Shown: positions 17,544 through 26,229 of the stretch, piece after piece | Position numbering within the stretch: position 1 is the first letter of the stretch | How the letters are laid out: every line of letters begins with the position of its first letter | Source of the DNA: Clostridia bacterium | GTDB taxonomy: Bacteria > Bacillota_A > Clostridia > Christensenellales > Aristaeellaceae | Reading direction: 5' to 3' | DNA length: 64,000 bases | Assembly (NCBI GenBank): GCA_025997215.1 | Contig: BNUH01000003.1 | Location: forward strand, 57,937 to 121,936 | Notes under the pieces: generated by a model | What the model saw: the letters and a program-made list of their open reading frames with translations, nothing else | What the model was told of the DNA's origin: nothing | Databases searched by the model: none | Made by a program: the position numbers and the translations under genes

Positions 17544-17632
17544 TGGCGGAGACGGTGAGATTCGAACTCACGTGCCCTTGCGGACAACCTGATTTCGAGT
17601 CAGGCTCGTTATGACCACTTCGATACGTCTCC
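17544..17632 (-). tRNA. tRNA-Ser (CGA anticodon)
   Basis: Folds as a complete class II tRNA on the minus strand: acceptor GGAGACG / CGTCTCC, anticodon arm CCTGA-CTCGAAA-TCAGG with anticodon CGA, a long variable arm, T-arm with GTTCGAATC, and an encoded CCA. It reads UCG serine codons. Confidence 0.93.
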
Positions 17633-17646
17633 ATGTTAAATTGTGT

Positions 17647-17721
17647 TGGTCGCGGTGCGATTTCGAATCATATTAATGTGATTTCGAGTCAGCCCCGTTA
17701 TGACCACTTCGATACCTCTCC
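17647..17721 (-). pseudogene. Chimeric pseudo-tRNA (tRNA-Ser 5' half)
   Basis: Upstream of tRNA-Ser on the same strand, about 45 nt repeat its 5' half (GGAGAGG-TATCGAAGTGGTC to CTCGAAATCA) with small differences. The rest has a T-loop-like GATTCGAAATC and ends in CCA but cannot pair with the 5' acceptor strand. This suggests a partial duplication or a recombination scar. Confidence 0.6.
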
Positions 17722-17962
17722 GTAACAGCGTATAGTATACCATGCTTTTTATAAATTGACAAGCGCAACTTGCGGAAAATCACAGTCGAGTTAGTTAGTT
17801 ATTATGTATAAGCGATTGGCTGCACCCGTCCCCCTCTTGACAACACGCCGCCGATTTGGTATCAATTATCATAACCCATCGAAAACTGTCGAACCGAAAA
17901 GCCTGTTGAACCTTTGAACCCTTTGACCCTCCGAACCTACTCGCGCGGGGAGACGAATAGTT

Positions 17963-19138
17963 ATGTTGCAAACAACCTTATTACCCGGCAAGGAAAAGCG
18001 TCTGGCTGGCGGACACCCGTGGGTATTCCGCAGCGATATCGCAAACGTTTCGCACGAATCCGATTGGAGCGAATCAGCACCGCTGGCCGATATCCGCGCG
18101 TCCAATGGCAAATTCATCGCGCAGGCCATGTACAACCCCAAGTCGCAGATCTCGCTGCGCGTGTTGACCCGGCAGGATGAAGCGATCGACGAAGCGTTTT
18201 TCAGGCGAAAAGTGGAGCGCGCCATCGAATTGCGCCGCCGTTTTGCAGACTTGGAATCATGCCGCCTTATCTTCGCCGAGTCGGATGGCCTGCCCGCATT
18301 CATCGCGGACCGTTTCGGCGAAGTGATAGTCATACAATCCCTGGCGCTGGGCATCGAGTCGTATAAGGATTGGATCACTGACTCGCTGGCCGAGGCTACA
18401 GGCGTGCGAAACGTATGGGAACGCAGCGACGCGCCCGTCCGCGCGTTGGAAGGTCTGACCGAAACGTCCGGCCTATTGCGCGGCAGTGTGCCCGATCTGG
18501 TTCCCTTCCGCGAAAATGGCCTCGACATACTCGCCGACGTGAAGCGCGGCCAAAAAACCGGATACTTCTTGGATCAGAAGGAAAACCGCGCGGCCATTGC
18601 GCCATACGTCCACGGTGTGCGCGTGCTGGATTGTTTCACCCACACGGGGGCGTTCGCCATCCACGCGGCGCGGTACGGTGCGTCGGAGGTGACCGCCGTG
18701 GATATTTCCGAAGATGCGCTGAATCTCGCAAGGGAAAACGCGCGGATTAACGGATTCGACGGCATAATCCGATTCGAGGCATCTAACGCGTTTGACTTCC
18801 TCCGCGCGCAGAAGCCCGGTTCGTTCGACAGCATAATCCTCGACCCGCCCGCGTTCACGAAGTCTCGCGCCGCGCTGGATTCCGCGCTGCGCGGCTATAA
18901 GGAGATCAACCTGCGCGCCATGAAGCTGCTCCCCAGCGGCGGCATACTCTTCACCTGCTCATGCTCCCAGCATGTCGCGGCGGATGAGTTCGGCGCGATG
19001 CTCCACGCCGCAGCGCGAGACGCGCATGTAACCGCGCGGATCCTGGAAAAGCGCGGTGCCGGACGCGATCACCCGACCTTGATCGGCGCTCGCGAGACTG
19101 AGTATCTGAAGTTTTGGGTGATCGAAGTTACGAGATAG
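17963..19138 (+). CDS. rlmI: 23S rRNA (cytosine-C5)-methyltransferase, RlmI-like
   Basis: 391 aa. The N-terminal PUA domain (KEKRLAGGHPWVFRSDIANV) binds rRNA. A linker with DRFGEVIVIQ follows, then a class I SAM methyltransferase domain with VLDCFTHTGAFAIHAAR as motif I, VTAVDISEDALNLARENA, the catalytic-site motif ILDPPAFTKSR and FTCSCSQHV. Members methylate C1962 of 23S rRNA (E. coli numbering) or related cytosines. The length is normal. The following gene starts 27 bp downstream, so the two may share a transcript. Confidence 0.88.
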   Translation: MLQTTLLPGKEKRLAGGHPWVFRSDIANVSHESDWSESAPLADIRASNGKFIAQAMYNPKSQISLRVLTRQDEAIDEAFFRRKVERAIELRRRFADLESCRLIFAESDGLPAFIADRFGEVIVIQSLALGIESYKDWITDSLAEATGVRNVWERSDAPVRALEGLTETSGLLRGSVPDLVPFRENGLDILADVKRGQKTGYFLDQKENRAAIAPYVHGVRVLDCFTHTGAFAIHAARYGASEVTAVDISEDALNLARENARINGFDGIIRFEASNAFDFLRAQKPGSFDSIILDPPAFTKSRAALDSALRGYKEINLRAMKLLPSGGILFTCSCSQHVAADEFGAMLHAAARDAHVTARILEKRGAGRDHPTLIGARETEYLKFWVIEVTR

Positions 19139-19165
19139 ATATCGAGGCATAAGGAGTGACGCCAA

Positions 19166-19906
19166 TTGCCAGCGTTAACAGGATCCCAATGGGTTTGGGT
19201 CGTTGCCGCCGCATTCATCGTAGGGTTATCCAAGATCGGGCTGGGCGGTGTGCTGACGGTCGTCATCCCGCTGATGGCCGTGGTGTTCGGCGGCAAAGAA
19301 TCGGCGGGACTGCTGCTGCCAATCATACTGATAGGGGATTGCCTGGCGATTGTGTACTTCAAACGCGACGCGAATTGGCGCTCGATCCGTCGGCTGATGC
19401 CGTGGGTACTGTGCGGGATGGTTATAGGCACATACGTAGGCTGGCGCGTGGACAGCGGCACATTCACGTACATCATTGGCGCGGCCATACTATTGTGCGC
19501 CATCGTATTAATCATTATGGAATGGCGCGGCGACCGACTGACCGTTCCGCAGAACGCGTACTTTTTCATGCTGATGGGCATCGTAGGCGGGTTCACGACG
19601 ATGATTGGCAACGCTGCCGGGCCGCCGATGACGGTCTATCTGCTGGCGCTTGGTATGCGCAAGGATGAGTTCGCGGGAACATACGCGTGGTTATTCTTCA
19701 TAATTAATGCGATAAAGTTACCCACCCAGATGATTTTGTGGCGTAATATCCCGGGTTCATACCTGCTGCTGGCGCTGGCGATGATCCCGGCGCTGATAGT
19801 AGGCGCGGTGGTAGGCGCGGCCATACTCAAGCGGCTGCCAGAGAAACCATTCCGGTATACGGTAATCGGGCTGACGGTATTGGCGGCGGTGAGGGTGTTT
19901 ATATAG
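19166..19906 (+). CDS. TauE/SafE-family membrane transporter
   Basis: A 246-aa polytopic protein with about eight hydrophobic segments and the two family repeats: VGLSKIGLGGVLTVVIPLMA near the start and GIVGGFTTMIGNAAGPPMTV in the second half. The family exports sulfite, sulfonates or related organic anions. TTG start behind AAGGAG. It is followed by a strong terminator. Confidence 0.88.
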   Translation: MPALTGSQWVWVVAAAFIVGLSKIGLGGVLTVVIPLMAVVFGGKESAGLLLPIILIGDCLAIVYFKRDANWRSIRRLMPWVLCGMVIGTYVGWRVDSGTFTYIIGAAILLCAIVLIIMEWRGDRLTVPQNAYFFMLMGIVGGFTTMIGNAAGPPMTVYLLALGMRKDEFAGTYAWLFFIINAIKLPTQMILWRNIPGSYLLLALAMIPALIVGAVVGAAILKRLPEKPFRYTVIGLTVLAAVRVFI

Positions 19907-19921
19907 ATGCTGGCGCATAAC

Positions 19922-19953
19922 AAAGGTGCTGGCGATTCCGCGCCAGCACCTTT
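19922..19953. terminator. Bidirectional terminator between convergent genes
   Basis: AAAGGTGCTGGCG and CGCCAGCACCTTT pair over 12-13 bp with a short loop. It lies between the TauE-like gene (+) and the M13 peptidase (-) and can serve both. Confidence 0.85.
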
Positions 19954-19969
19954 AATTCATCTCAATTTC

Positions 19970-21985
19970 TTACCAAATCTTAACCCGATCTTCAGGCGCG
20001 CGGTACATGGGATCGCCTTCCTGCACGCCGAATACCTCGTAGAATTCGTCGACCAGCCCTAGTTGAACATTGGCCCTTAGCTTATCCGGCGCGTGTACGT
20101 CTATCGTAATCAATAGCTGTTGGTACTCGGGCCTGGCCACGCTGCGCCATATCCTCGCAAAGTTGATGAAGAACTCGCTCAAATCATACTCGGGCAGACT
20201 CTTAACCACCTGCAGCGCGCACGCCAGACCGCCTGCGTCGGCGACATTCTCGGTCACGGTTAGCTGGCCGTTGACCGTCGTCCCAGCGAAGGGCAGCCCG
20301 TCGAACACCTCGGCCATCAGTTGTGCCTTCGCCGTGAACTGTTCATAATCCGCCTCGGTCCACCAGTTCACCATGCCGCCGTTTTCGTCGAACTGTGCAC
20401 CGTTCGGGTCGAACGCGTGCGAAATCTCGTGTGCGATTACCGCACCGATCCCGCCATAATTCTCGCTGGGCGTCTGATCCAGGCTGTAGAATGGCGCTTG
20501 CAGTATCGCCGCCGGGAACTGGATCATATTCTTCGCTGCGTTGTACCCGGCGTTGACCGTGTCCGCAGACATATCCCACAGTTCCTTATCGTTGGGCTCG
20601 GTGTAGCGGCGGTATACCTCCGCGTACGTCTGCTTGTACAGCGCGTCCATGTTGCCTATGAATGTGCCGCCTTCAGCCTTGCCCACGATCTTCATGTCGT
20701 CGTACAGCGGATCGATTCTATCAGGATAACCGATACGCAGTGTCATCGTATCCAGCTTGCGAATGGCCCGCTCCTTCGTGGCGGATTCCAACCAATCGTT
20801 GGATTGGATGCGCTGGCGATAAACCTCGATCATATTCTCGACCATCGCGGTCACATCGGCCTTGGCCTGTTCGCCGAAGTATTCATGGGCGTAATACAGC
20901 CCGACCACCTCGCTGAACATGCCGCTCGCGTCGGTGTAAGCCTGCTGATCCTTGGGCGTTGAAACGGATTGCCCCGTGATCACATTAACGTATGCGGCCA
21001 GCAACTCCATCGCTTCTTCGGACGTATACTTGGCCAGCATGCGGATCTGGTTCATCACCATCCAGCTGCGGATCAACGGGAAGTTTTCCTCCGAAACCAC
21101 GCTGTCCATCGCGTCTGTGAACTTGGTGTTCAGCACGACGACCTGATCAGGGGCTGTGCCGAACAGCTCTGTTACCGGAGTGATGATGTCCATATTCTTG
21201 ATGGACGCTGCCAGTTCGCTCAAATTCCGAGGATTATACAGGTTGGCGATATTGGATTGCGCCTCGGCATCCATGGCCGTGGGCACCAGCAGCGCGTCGA
21301 AGGCGACCGCCTCATTCATGATGGCCGCAGCTTCCTCATCGGAATAGCCCGCCAGAACGAACAGCTGCCGCGTCGTGTCGGCGTACATACTAAGAAGGTA
21401 CGCGCCAGCGGCGTTATCCTCGGCGTAGTACGCGGGATCCGGCAGGATCAGCGAGGGCGGGGCGAAGTAGATCGCCTTGGCGTTCGGATCCGCCAAATCC
21501 TGATCGGGCACGATATCGAATGGCAGCGTTGCACCTGCCAGCGCCAGCTCGGCATAATGGCTCTGCAGATCGGCCAAGCTAGTTAGGCTAGTGATAGGCT
21601 TAAGATATTCCGCTAACGCCGTCAAACCATCGGCGTTGCGCGTGTCAAAATCTTCCGCCAGTTCGTACAGTTTCAGGAATTCAGCCAAACGTGGATCGTC
21701 CGGCACGGTCTTGTCCGCAACCATAGCCGTGAAATCCGCCATCAACGTATCGCGGACCTCGTAGATCAAATCCCCAAAGCCGCCGATGACATACTTGTCG
21801 TCCGGAATCTCGGCGCTGGCCAGCCAGTCGGCATTCACGGCCGCGTAGAAATCCGTGCGGTACGTCGCGGCTTCGGCGGTCTCGGCCATCGCGGGCACGG
21901 CGGCGCACTGGATCAGCAGACACAACGCCAGCAGAAGGGGCAGCCAGTATCCGCGCGCGCGGGATCGCGTTGTAGATGTGCTCAC
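19970..21985 (-). CDS. M13-family metallopeptidase (PepO/neprilysin type), exported
   Basis: About 671 aa. A Sec signal (LPLLLALCLLIQCAAVPAMA) precedes the M13 N-terminal domain (FYAAVNADWLASAEIP). The zinc site is VIAHEISHAFDPNGAQFDEN (HExxH), with the third ligand in ENVADAGG. These zinc enzymes cleave oligopeptides outside the membrane. The C-terminus ends VKIW, without the cysteine of mammalian members. The frame is open to TTG 22009; GTG 21985 is chosen because GAGGAG lies about 12 nt upstream and the signal peptide follows at once. A consensus promoter lies 50 bp upstream. Confidence 0.92.
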   Translation of the reverse strand: MSTSTTRSRARGYWLPLLLALCLLIQCAAVPAMAETAEAATYRTDFYAAVNADWLASAEIPDDKYVIGGFGDLIYEVRDTLMADFTAMVADKTVPDDPRLAEFLKLYELAEDFDTRNADGLTALAEYLKPITSLTSLADLQSHYAELALAGATLPFDIVPDQDLADPNAKAIYFAPPSLILPDPAYYAEDNAAGAYLLSMYADTTRQLFVLAGYSDEEAAAIMNEAVAFDALLVPTAMDAEAQSNIANLYNPRNLSELAASIKNMDIITPVTELFGTAPDQVVVLNTKFTDAMDSVVSEENFPLIRSWMVMNQIRMLAKYTSEEAMELLAAYVNVITGQSVSTPKDQQAYTDASGMFSEVVGLYYAHEYFGEQAKADVTAMVENMIEVYRQRIQSNDWLESATKERAIRKLDTMTLRIGYPDRIDPLYDDMKIVGKAEGGTFIGNMDALYKQTYAEVYRRYTEPNDKELWDMSADTVNAGYNAAKNMIQFPAAILQAPFYSLDQTPSENYGGIGAVIAHEISHAFDPNGAQFDENGGMVNWWTEADYEQFTAKAQLMAEVFDGLPFAGTTVNGQLTVTENVADAGGLACALQVVKSLPEYDLSEFFINFARIWRSVARPEYQQLLITIDVHAPDKLRANVQLGLVDEFYEVFGVQEGDPMYRAPEDRVKIW

Positions 21986-22037
21986 TAAATCAATCCACTC
22001 CTCAATCAATAAATCGTTTCACATCGAAACGAACATC

Positions 22038-22066
22038 AGTGTACACGATTCGACTAAAGCTGTCAA
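22038..22066 (-). promoter_or_regulatory. Promoter of the M13 peptidase gene
   Basis: Minus strand TTGACA (22066-22061), 17 bp, TACACT (22043-22038). It is back to back with the GntR promoter. Confidence 0.75.
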
Positions 22067-22094
22067 CTGGATCATATCGCCAGAAAAAAACTTA

Positions 22095-22139
22095 TTGACA
22101 AATGGAATGTTCGTGACTATAATAGTTAATGAGTTAACT
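22095..22139 (+). promoter_or_regulatory. Consensus promoter with palindromic operator for the GntR-ABC operon
   Basis: TTGACA (22095-22100), 17 bp, TATAAT (22118-22123): a perfect sigma-A promoter. Directly after it AGTTAA-TGAG-TTAACT (22124-22139) is a perfect inverted repeat over the expected transcription start. This suggests autorepression by the encoded GntR protein; YtrA-type regulators commonly bind such sites. Confidence 0.75.
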
Positions 22140-22177
22140 AAGTAACCAGCGTACGAATTGATAAGAGGATGGTGAAC

Positions 22178-22549
22178 ATGAATGATGAGAAGCCAGCGTT
22201 CGTCCAGATCATTGAGATGATCGAGGACGACATACTGCGGGGGACTTACGCCGTGGACGATCTGATCATCTCCACGCCCCAGATATCCAAACTGCTCTCG
22301 GTGAATCCGGCGACGGCACAGCGCGCGATCACCGTGATGACAGACCGCGGGATGCTCTACAAGAAGCGCGGCGTAGGCATGGCGGTTACGGCCCAAGCGC
22401 GGGAGATGATACTGGCGCAGCGGCGCAAGGCTTTCTTTGAACGGGCGGTGCCGGACTTCATCGGCAGCGCACGCAAGATCGGCGTAACCGACAACGAATT
22501 GGTCAGCATTCTAACAGTCGCAATGGCGAAGGAGGATCATCCACAATGA
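22178..22549 (+). CDS. GntR-family regulator, YtrA subfamily
   Basis: About 123 aa. The winged helix (FVQIIEMIEDDILRGTYAVD, then ISKLLSVNPATAQRAITVMT) is followed by only a short helical tail, the mark of YtrA-type regulators, which control adjacent ABC exporters. ATG 22178 is preferred over 22169 because AGAGGA lies just ahead of 22169. The stop overlaps the ATPase start by 4 bp (ATGA). The ligand is unknown; cell-wall antibiotics induce some relatives. Confidence 0.88.
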   Translation: MNDEKPAFVQIIEMIEDDILRGTYAVDDLIISTPQISKLLSVNPATAQRAITVMTDRGMLYKKRGVGMAVTAQAREMILAQRRKAFFERAVPDFIGSARKIGVTDNELVSILTVAMAKEDHPQ

Positions 22550-23394
22550 TAGAGTTCCAAGACGTTACCAAACGGTACGGCGATACCGTAGCCATCGACG
22601 GTCTATCCATCCGATTGAATCAGCCGGGGATCTACTGCCTACTGGGGCGCAACGGCGCGGGCAAGACCACGCTGCTCAAGCTGCTCGCCGGGCACGTCGC
22701 GGCCACGGCGGGCACGATACTCGTATATGAAAAGCCCGTCGGCATGCTATCCATGCCGGAGGATGTGCATTTTGTCGAGACCGGGGCGGCACAATTCAAC
22801 ATCCGTCTGACGGATCTGTTCAACGCGGCGGCGCAGGTAAACCCGGCTTTCGACATGAATCTGGCACACAATATGGCGCGGCGGTTCAAACTGGATCTCA
22901 AGAAGCGATTCAAGCACCTGTCCTTCGGCATGAAGGCCATGGCCAGCACGCTGATCGCGCTGTCGTCCGGCCGGGATATATTGGTGCTGGATGAACCCGT
23001 GCTGGGTTTTGACCCCGTTATGCGGCGAACGTTCTACGAGCTACTGCGCGAAAGCATCGCCGACAAGCCCAAGATCGTGATCGTTTCCACCCACATCATC
23101 GACGAGATAGCGCGCGTGGCTGAACACCTGCTTGTAATCGACAAAGGCCGCCTCCTGCTCAATTGCGAGATGGCCGAGGTGGATGAGAAGGCTTATTCCG
23201 TGACCGGACGCGACGAGCAGGTGAGAGCGGCCACGAAGGGGCTGCGTATCATCGGCGAGACGAAGGCGGGCGGATTCTTGTCACAGTATATCTACGACCG
23301 CCGGATTGAGGGCGGCGTGAACTATGCCGTGTCGTCGCTGGGGCTGCAGGATTTCTTCATCGGATTAGTGGGTGGGGAAGAGGGGGCGGAATAA
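22546..23394 (+). CDS. ABC transporter ATP-binding protein
   Basis: 282 aa. Walker A GRNGAGKTT, a degenerate signature LSFGM, Walker B ILVLDEPVLGFDP and the switch histidine in VSTHII are all present. It energises the membrane protein encoded next, probably for export. It is translationally coupled to the GntR gene and 1 bp ahead of its partner. The non-canonical LSFGM in place of LSGGQ is common in YtrB-like ATPases. Confidence 0.9.
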   Translation: MIEFQDVTKRYGDTVAIDGLSIRLNQPGIYCLLGRNGAGKTTLLKLLAGHVAATAGTILVYEKPVGMLSMPEDVHFVETGAAQFNIRLTDLFNAAAQVNPAFDMNLAHNMARRFKLDLKKRFKHLSFGMKAMASTLIALSSGRDILVLDEPVLGFDPVMRRTFYELLRESIADKPKIVIVSTHIIDEIARVAEHLLVIDKGRLLLNCEMAEVDEKAYSVTGRDEQVRAATKGLRIIGETKAGGFLSQYIYDRRIEGGVNYAVSSLGLQDFFIGLVGGEEGAE

Positions 23395-23395
23395 A

Positions 23396-24112
23396 ATGAA
23401 TATCAAAATGAATACCAACAATAGTCCGGTGCTGGGCATGGCCAAGATCAACTGGCGGCACTCGATGACCGCCTACCTCATCGCGGCTATAACGTTGCTG
23501 CTAGGCGTAGCGGAGTATATTGTGTCCATATTGGTGAAGCAACCGGAGGGAAACATCACGCTAGCGGCGGCGAGTTATCTATACACGCTGCCCCTATTCA
23601 TGGGTATACTCGTACCCGCCCAGCATTTCTCAAAGCTGATGAACCTGGGCGGCAAGCGGATGGACTTCTTCAAAAGCGCCATCCTAACTTACCTGCCTAT
23701 AGCGGCGGCGGTCAGCCTGGTCAACGTTATCTGCCGCCTGACGATCGACCCATGGATGCTGGCACATACCGACCTGGCGGGTTTTATGGATTGCCTGGAT
23801 GTGTTCGGGTTCATGGCGCGCGGTCCTGTGGCGGCGTTCTTCCAGATGACGGCGTTCCTGCTGCTGGTATCGTGCGTGGCACATACGATCACACTGGTTC
23901 AAGGCCGCTGGTACGGCTGGGTAACCGACGCGCTGATAGTGGCAATAATAAGCGTATTCACGCCGATCGCGCCGCTTAGGGCCGCGCTGGTGTGGTTCTT
24001 TCGGATGATCATATTCCACCCTGTCGGGATCGTGCAGTGGCTATCGTGCATGGCCGTGGTCGCCATAGTGTATGGCGCGAGCATCGTGCCGACAAGGAGC
24101 AAGGCGATTTGA
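23396..24112 (+). CDS. ABC transporter membrane subunit
   Basis: About 238 aa with some six hydrophobic segments (e.g. LIAAITLLLGVAEYIVSILV, LVSCVAHTITLV) and no soluble domain. Position directly after the ATPase makes it the permease partner of the GntR-controlled exporter. ATG 23396 follows the ATPase stop by 1 bp with a purine-rich ribosome site. Substrate unknown. Confidence 0.75.
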   Translation: MNIKMNTNNSPVLGMAKINWRHSMTAYLIAAITLLLGVAEYIVSILVKQPEGNITLAAASYLYTLPLFMGILVPAQHFSKLMNLGGKRMDFFKSAILTYLPIAAAVSLVNVICRLTIDPWMLAHTDLAGFMDCLDVFGFMARGPVAAFFQMTAFLLLVSCVAHTITLVQGRWYGWVTDALIVAIISVFTPIAPLRAALVWFFRMIIFHPVGIVQWLSCMAVVAIVYGASIVPTRSKAI

Positions 24113-24118
24113 TGAGGC

Positions 24119-24147
24119 TTGACTGCCGCGCAGATAATGTGTTTTAA
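24119..24147 (+). promoter_or_regulatory. Promoter of the URO-D-like gene
   Basis: TTGACT (24119-24124), 17 bp, TTTTAA (24142-24147), about 25 nt before the TGGAGG of the next gene. Confidence 0.5.
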
Positions 24148-24178
24148 TGCCAGCATCATCAATCATCTGGAGGCACCT

Positions 24179-25288
24179 ATGCCCAACCGCGACGAACTGA
24201 CCTGCCGTGAGCGTATCCGGCGATGCGCGCTATGTTTGCCCATCGACCGGGCGCCGTTCACATTCTACTTTGGGCCATGGCATGAGACGGTCGAGCGCTG
24301 GGAACGCGAGGGCGTACCCGACGCGGGCAGCGCATGGCAGGATCCGGCACGGTTCGGGTTTGACAAGCCGATCTTCTCGGTGGTCGGCTATGTCAACCAT
24401 CTGTATTGCCCGGCGTACGAGCCGCGCGTGATCGAGCGGCGCGGCCACACCGTCGTCCAGATGGATAACCTGGGCATTCTTACTGAATCCATAGAGGGTA
24501 AGTCTGGAATCCCCAAGATCATCAAATCCCCTGTCGAGAATCTGGACGACTGGCTCAAAATCAAGGCCGAGCGGCTGAACCCTGACGATCCGCGCCGATT
24601 CTCAAAGGATTGGCCGGATATCGCGCGGCAGGTGAATGCGGACGACAGGCCCGTGCTGATCGGCTGTTACCCGTGCGGCTTATATGGCACGCTGCGCGAT
24701 CTGATGGGCGTGGAGGGCAGCCTGCTGGCGTTTTACGACAACCCGGAGTTAGTGCACACCATCATGGCGGATCTGACGGACTTCTGGATTGCGCTGTTCG
24801 AGCGCATCTGCCGCAGCGTCACGGTGGATATACTGCACATCTGGGAGGATATGTCGGGCAAGCAAGGCCCGCTGATCTCGCCGGCATTTGTGAGGGAATT
24901 CATGATCCCGCATTACAAACGGATGAGCGCGTTTGCAGCCGAGTATGGGATAGCGTGCGTGCAGGTGGATACCGATGGCGACTGCGAGGCGTTGATCGAA
25001 CCCTTCCACGAGGGCGGCGTCAATATGCTGCTGCCATTTGAGGTGAACGCGGGCAGCGACGTCGTGTCGCTGCGGCGGAGGTATCCATACATGTCGATGA
25101 TGGGCGGCATAGACAAGATCGAGATAGCGAAAGGCCCGGCCGCGATCGATCGCGAATTGGCGCGGATCGAGCCGCTGCTGCGTGGGTCGGGCTACATCCC
25201 GGCGCTGGATCATCTGATTCCGCCGGAGATATCGTTCGCGGATTACAGTTACTTCACCGAGCGGCTGCGCGGGATGATATTTGGCTAA
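24179..25288 (+). CDS. Uroporphyrinogen decarboxylase-family protein (methyltransferase-like)
   Basis: 369 aa. The fold is that of URO-D and MtaA-type methylcobamide:CoM methyltransferases: N-terminal RERIRRCALCLPIDRAPFTF, a GCYPCGLYGTLRDLMG strand, IWEDMSGKQGPLISPAFVRE, and a C-terminal GGIDK segment. Catabolic anaerobes carry many such paralogues, linked to methyl transfer from methylated substrates rather than heme synthesis. No corrinoid protein gene lies next to it, so the substrate is open. ATG 24179 is chosen for its TGGAGG. Confidence 0.8.
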   Translation: MPNRDELTCRERIRRCALCLPIDRAPFTFYFGPWHETVERWEREGVPDAGSAWQDPARFGFDKPIFSVVGYVNHLYCPAYEPRVIERRGHTVVQMDNLGILTESIEGKSGIPKIIKSPVENLDDWLKIKAERLNPDDPRRFSKDWPDIARQVNADDRPVLIGCYPCGLYGTLRDLMGVEGSLLAFYDNPELVHTIMADLTDFWIALFERICRSVTVDILHIWEDMSGKQGPLISPAFVREFMIPHYKRMSAFAAEYGIACVQVDTDGDCEALIEPFHEGGVNMLLPFEVNAGSDVVSLRRRYPYMSMMGGIDKIEIAKGPAAIDRELARIEPLLRGSGYIPALDHLIPPEISFADYSYFTERLRGMIFG

Positions 25289-25316
25289 AAAATATCCCGG
25301 ACAGACACGGCTTAAC

Positions 25317-25381
25317 GCCCGGTACGTAATTTATTAGCGTACTCCTTACGAGCATCGTATGGGACCGGGCGAGAAAGGAGG
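25317..25381 (+). ncRNA. Structured leader with anti-Shine-Dalgarno segment, copy 1
   Basis: The RNA can fold as a three-way junction: outer stem GCCCGGT/ACCGGGC (25317-25323 with 25364-25370), stem GTACG/CGTAC (25322-25326 with 25338-25342, sharing two bases with the outer stem), and stem TACGA/TCGTA (25347-25351 with 25355-25359). CTCCTT (25342-25347) in the joint is complementary to the AAGGAG at 25375-25380 just after the outer stem. A near-identical copy lies at 30336-30400. It may be a riboswitch-like or protein-bound leader; no known class is recognised. Confidence 0.45.
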
Positions 25382-25410
25382 AAATTAACGGAAAAGGAAG
25401 GTAAATGACC

Positions 25411-25827
25411 ATGCCAACCAAACCGTTCCCGGGTACAACGCTGGGGCAGCTGCGCGCGTTTTTAGTTGCTGCGGATCCTGGCGACACTATTCTTATACCC
25501 AACGATGTAGTTGACGGGTCAGACCTTCCGGGTCAGACGTGGACGACGGTGCCCATCAAGGACAACATCACGATAATCGGCACGAAAAGCGGCGGCAAGG
25601 TGCGTATTGGCGGTAATGGTTCAAGCCAGGTCAATTTCGCGCTGGTTCAACCGATGTTAAGGTCCGTTAATGACACCAATCCCTTAGAAGAACCGGATAA
25701 ACCCATAGATGGGATCACAATTGAAAACATATTGCTCATCGCTTCCGCCTCCTTGCTATCCCACGATATTCGCTGCCTCCTCAGCCACCGGAACATTCTG
25801 CGAAGGGATATGGTTTACATCCTGTGA
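25411..25827 (+). pseudogene. GLUG-type surface protein, 3'-truncated copy
   Basis: Starts at ATG 25411 behind AAGGAAGG and encodes GTTLGQLRAFLVAADPGDTI and PGQTWTTVPIKDN, nearly identical to the gene at 29629-30306. After IDGITIENI (about 25735) it enters IS-related DNA and stops at 25827. The lost part would have carried the GLUG repeats. Like its homologues it has no signal peptide. Confidence 0.65.
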
Positions 25828-25859
25828 ATGCGCAGTAGTCCAGTCGTGCCCCGCAGCAT

Positions 25860-26120
25860 GCAGCGCAGTTCAAAGCAAAGGTGGTCATGGAGGTATTAGC
25901 AGGGGAGAAAACGCTGTCAGCAATAGCCGCAGAGTACAGCGTACACCCCAATTTGCTCACGAAATGGAGAGCTGAAGTCGTCAAAAAGATGCCTACGTTG
26001 TTCGAGGACGCGACGCGAAAAGCGGTGCGGGAGAAGAAAGCGCAGGAGGAATTGACCCAGTCACTGTACGCGCAGATAGTGGAACTGACGACAAGGCTGG
26101 CGTGGAGTAGGTGTAAATAA
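25860..26120 (+). pseudogene. IS3-family transposase OrfA, fragment
   Basis: The frame encodes QFKAKVVMEVLAGEKTLSAI, AAEYSVHPNLLTKWRAEVVK and KMPTLFED followed by a charged coiled coil, the OrfA helix-turn-helix protein of the IS3 family. The start region carries a stop (TAG near 25840), the end is cut after TRLAW, and OrfB with the DDE core is missing. Confidence 0.75.
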
Positions 26121-26229
26121 GGATGTTTTCAGACAAGTCTTTTTTACAAATTGGAGACTTGCTGCATATCCGCATTAGGTCTCCATTTTGCAAAATAGAT
26201 ATGGTCGATAAATGGGTCATATTACCAGT

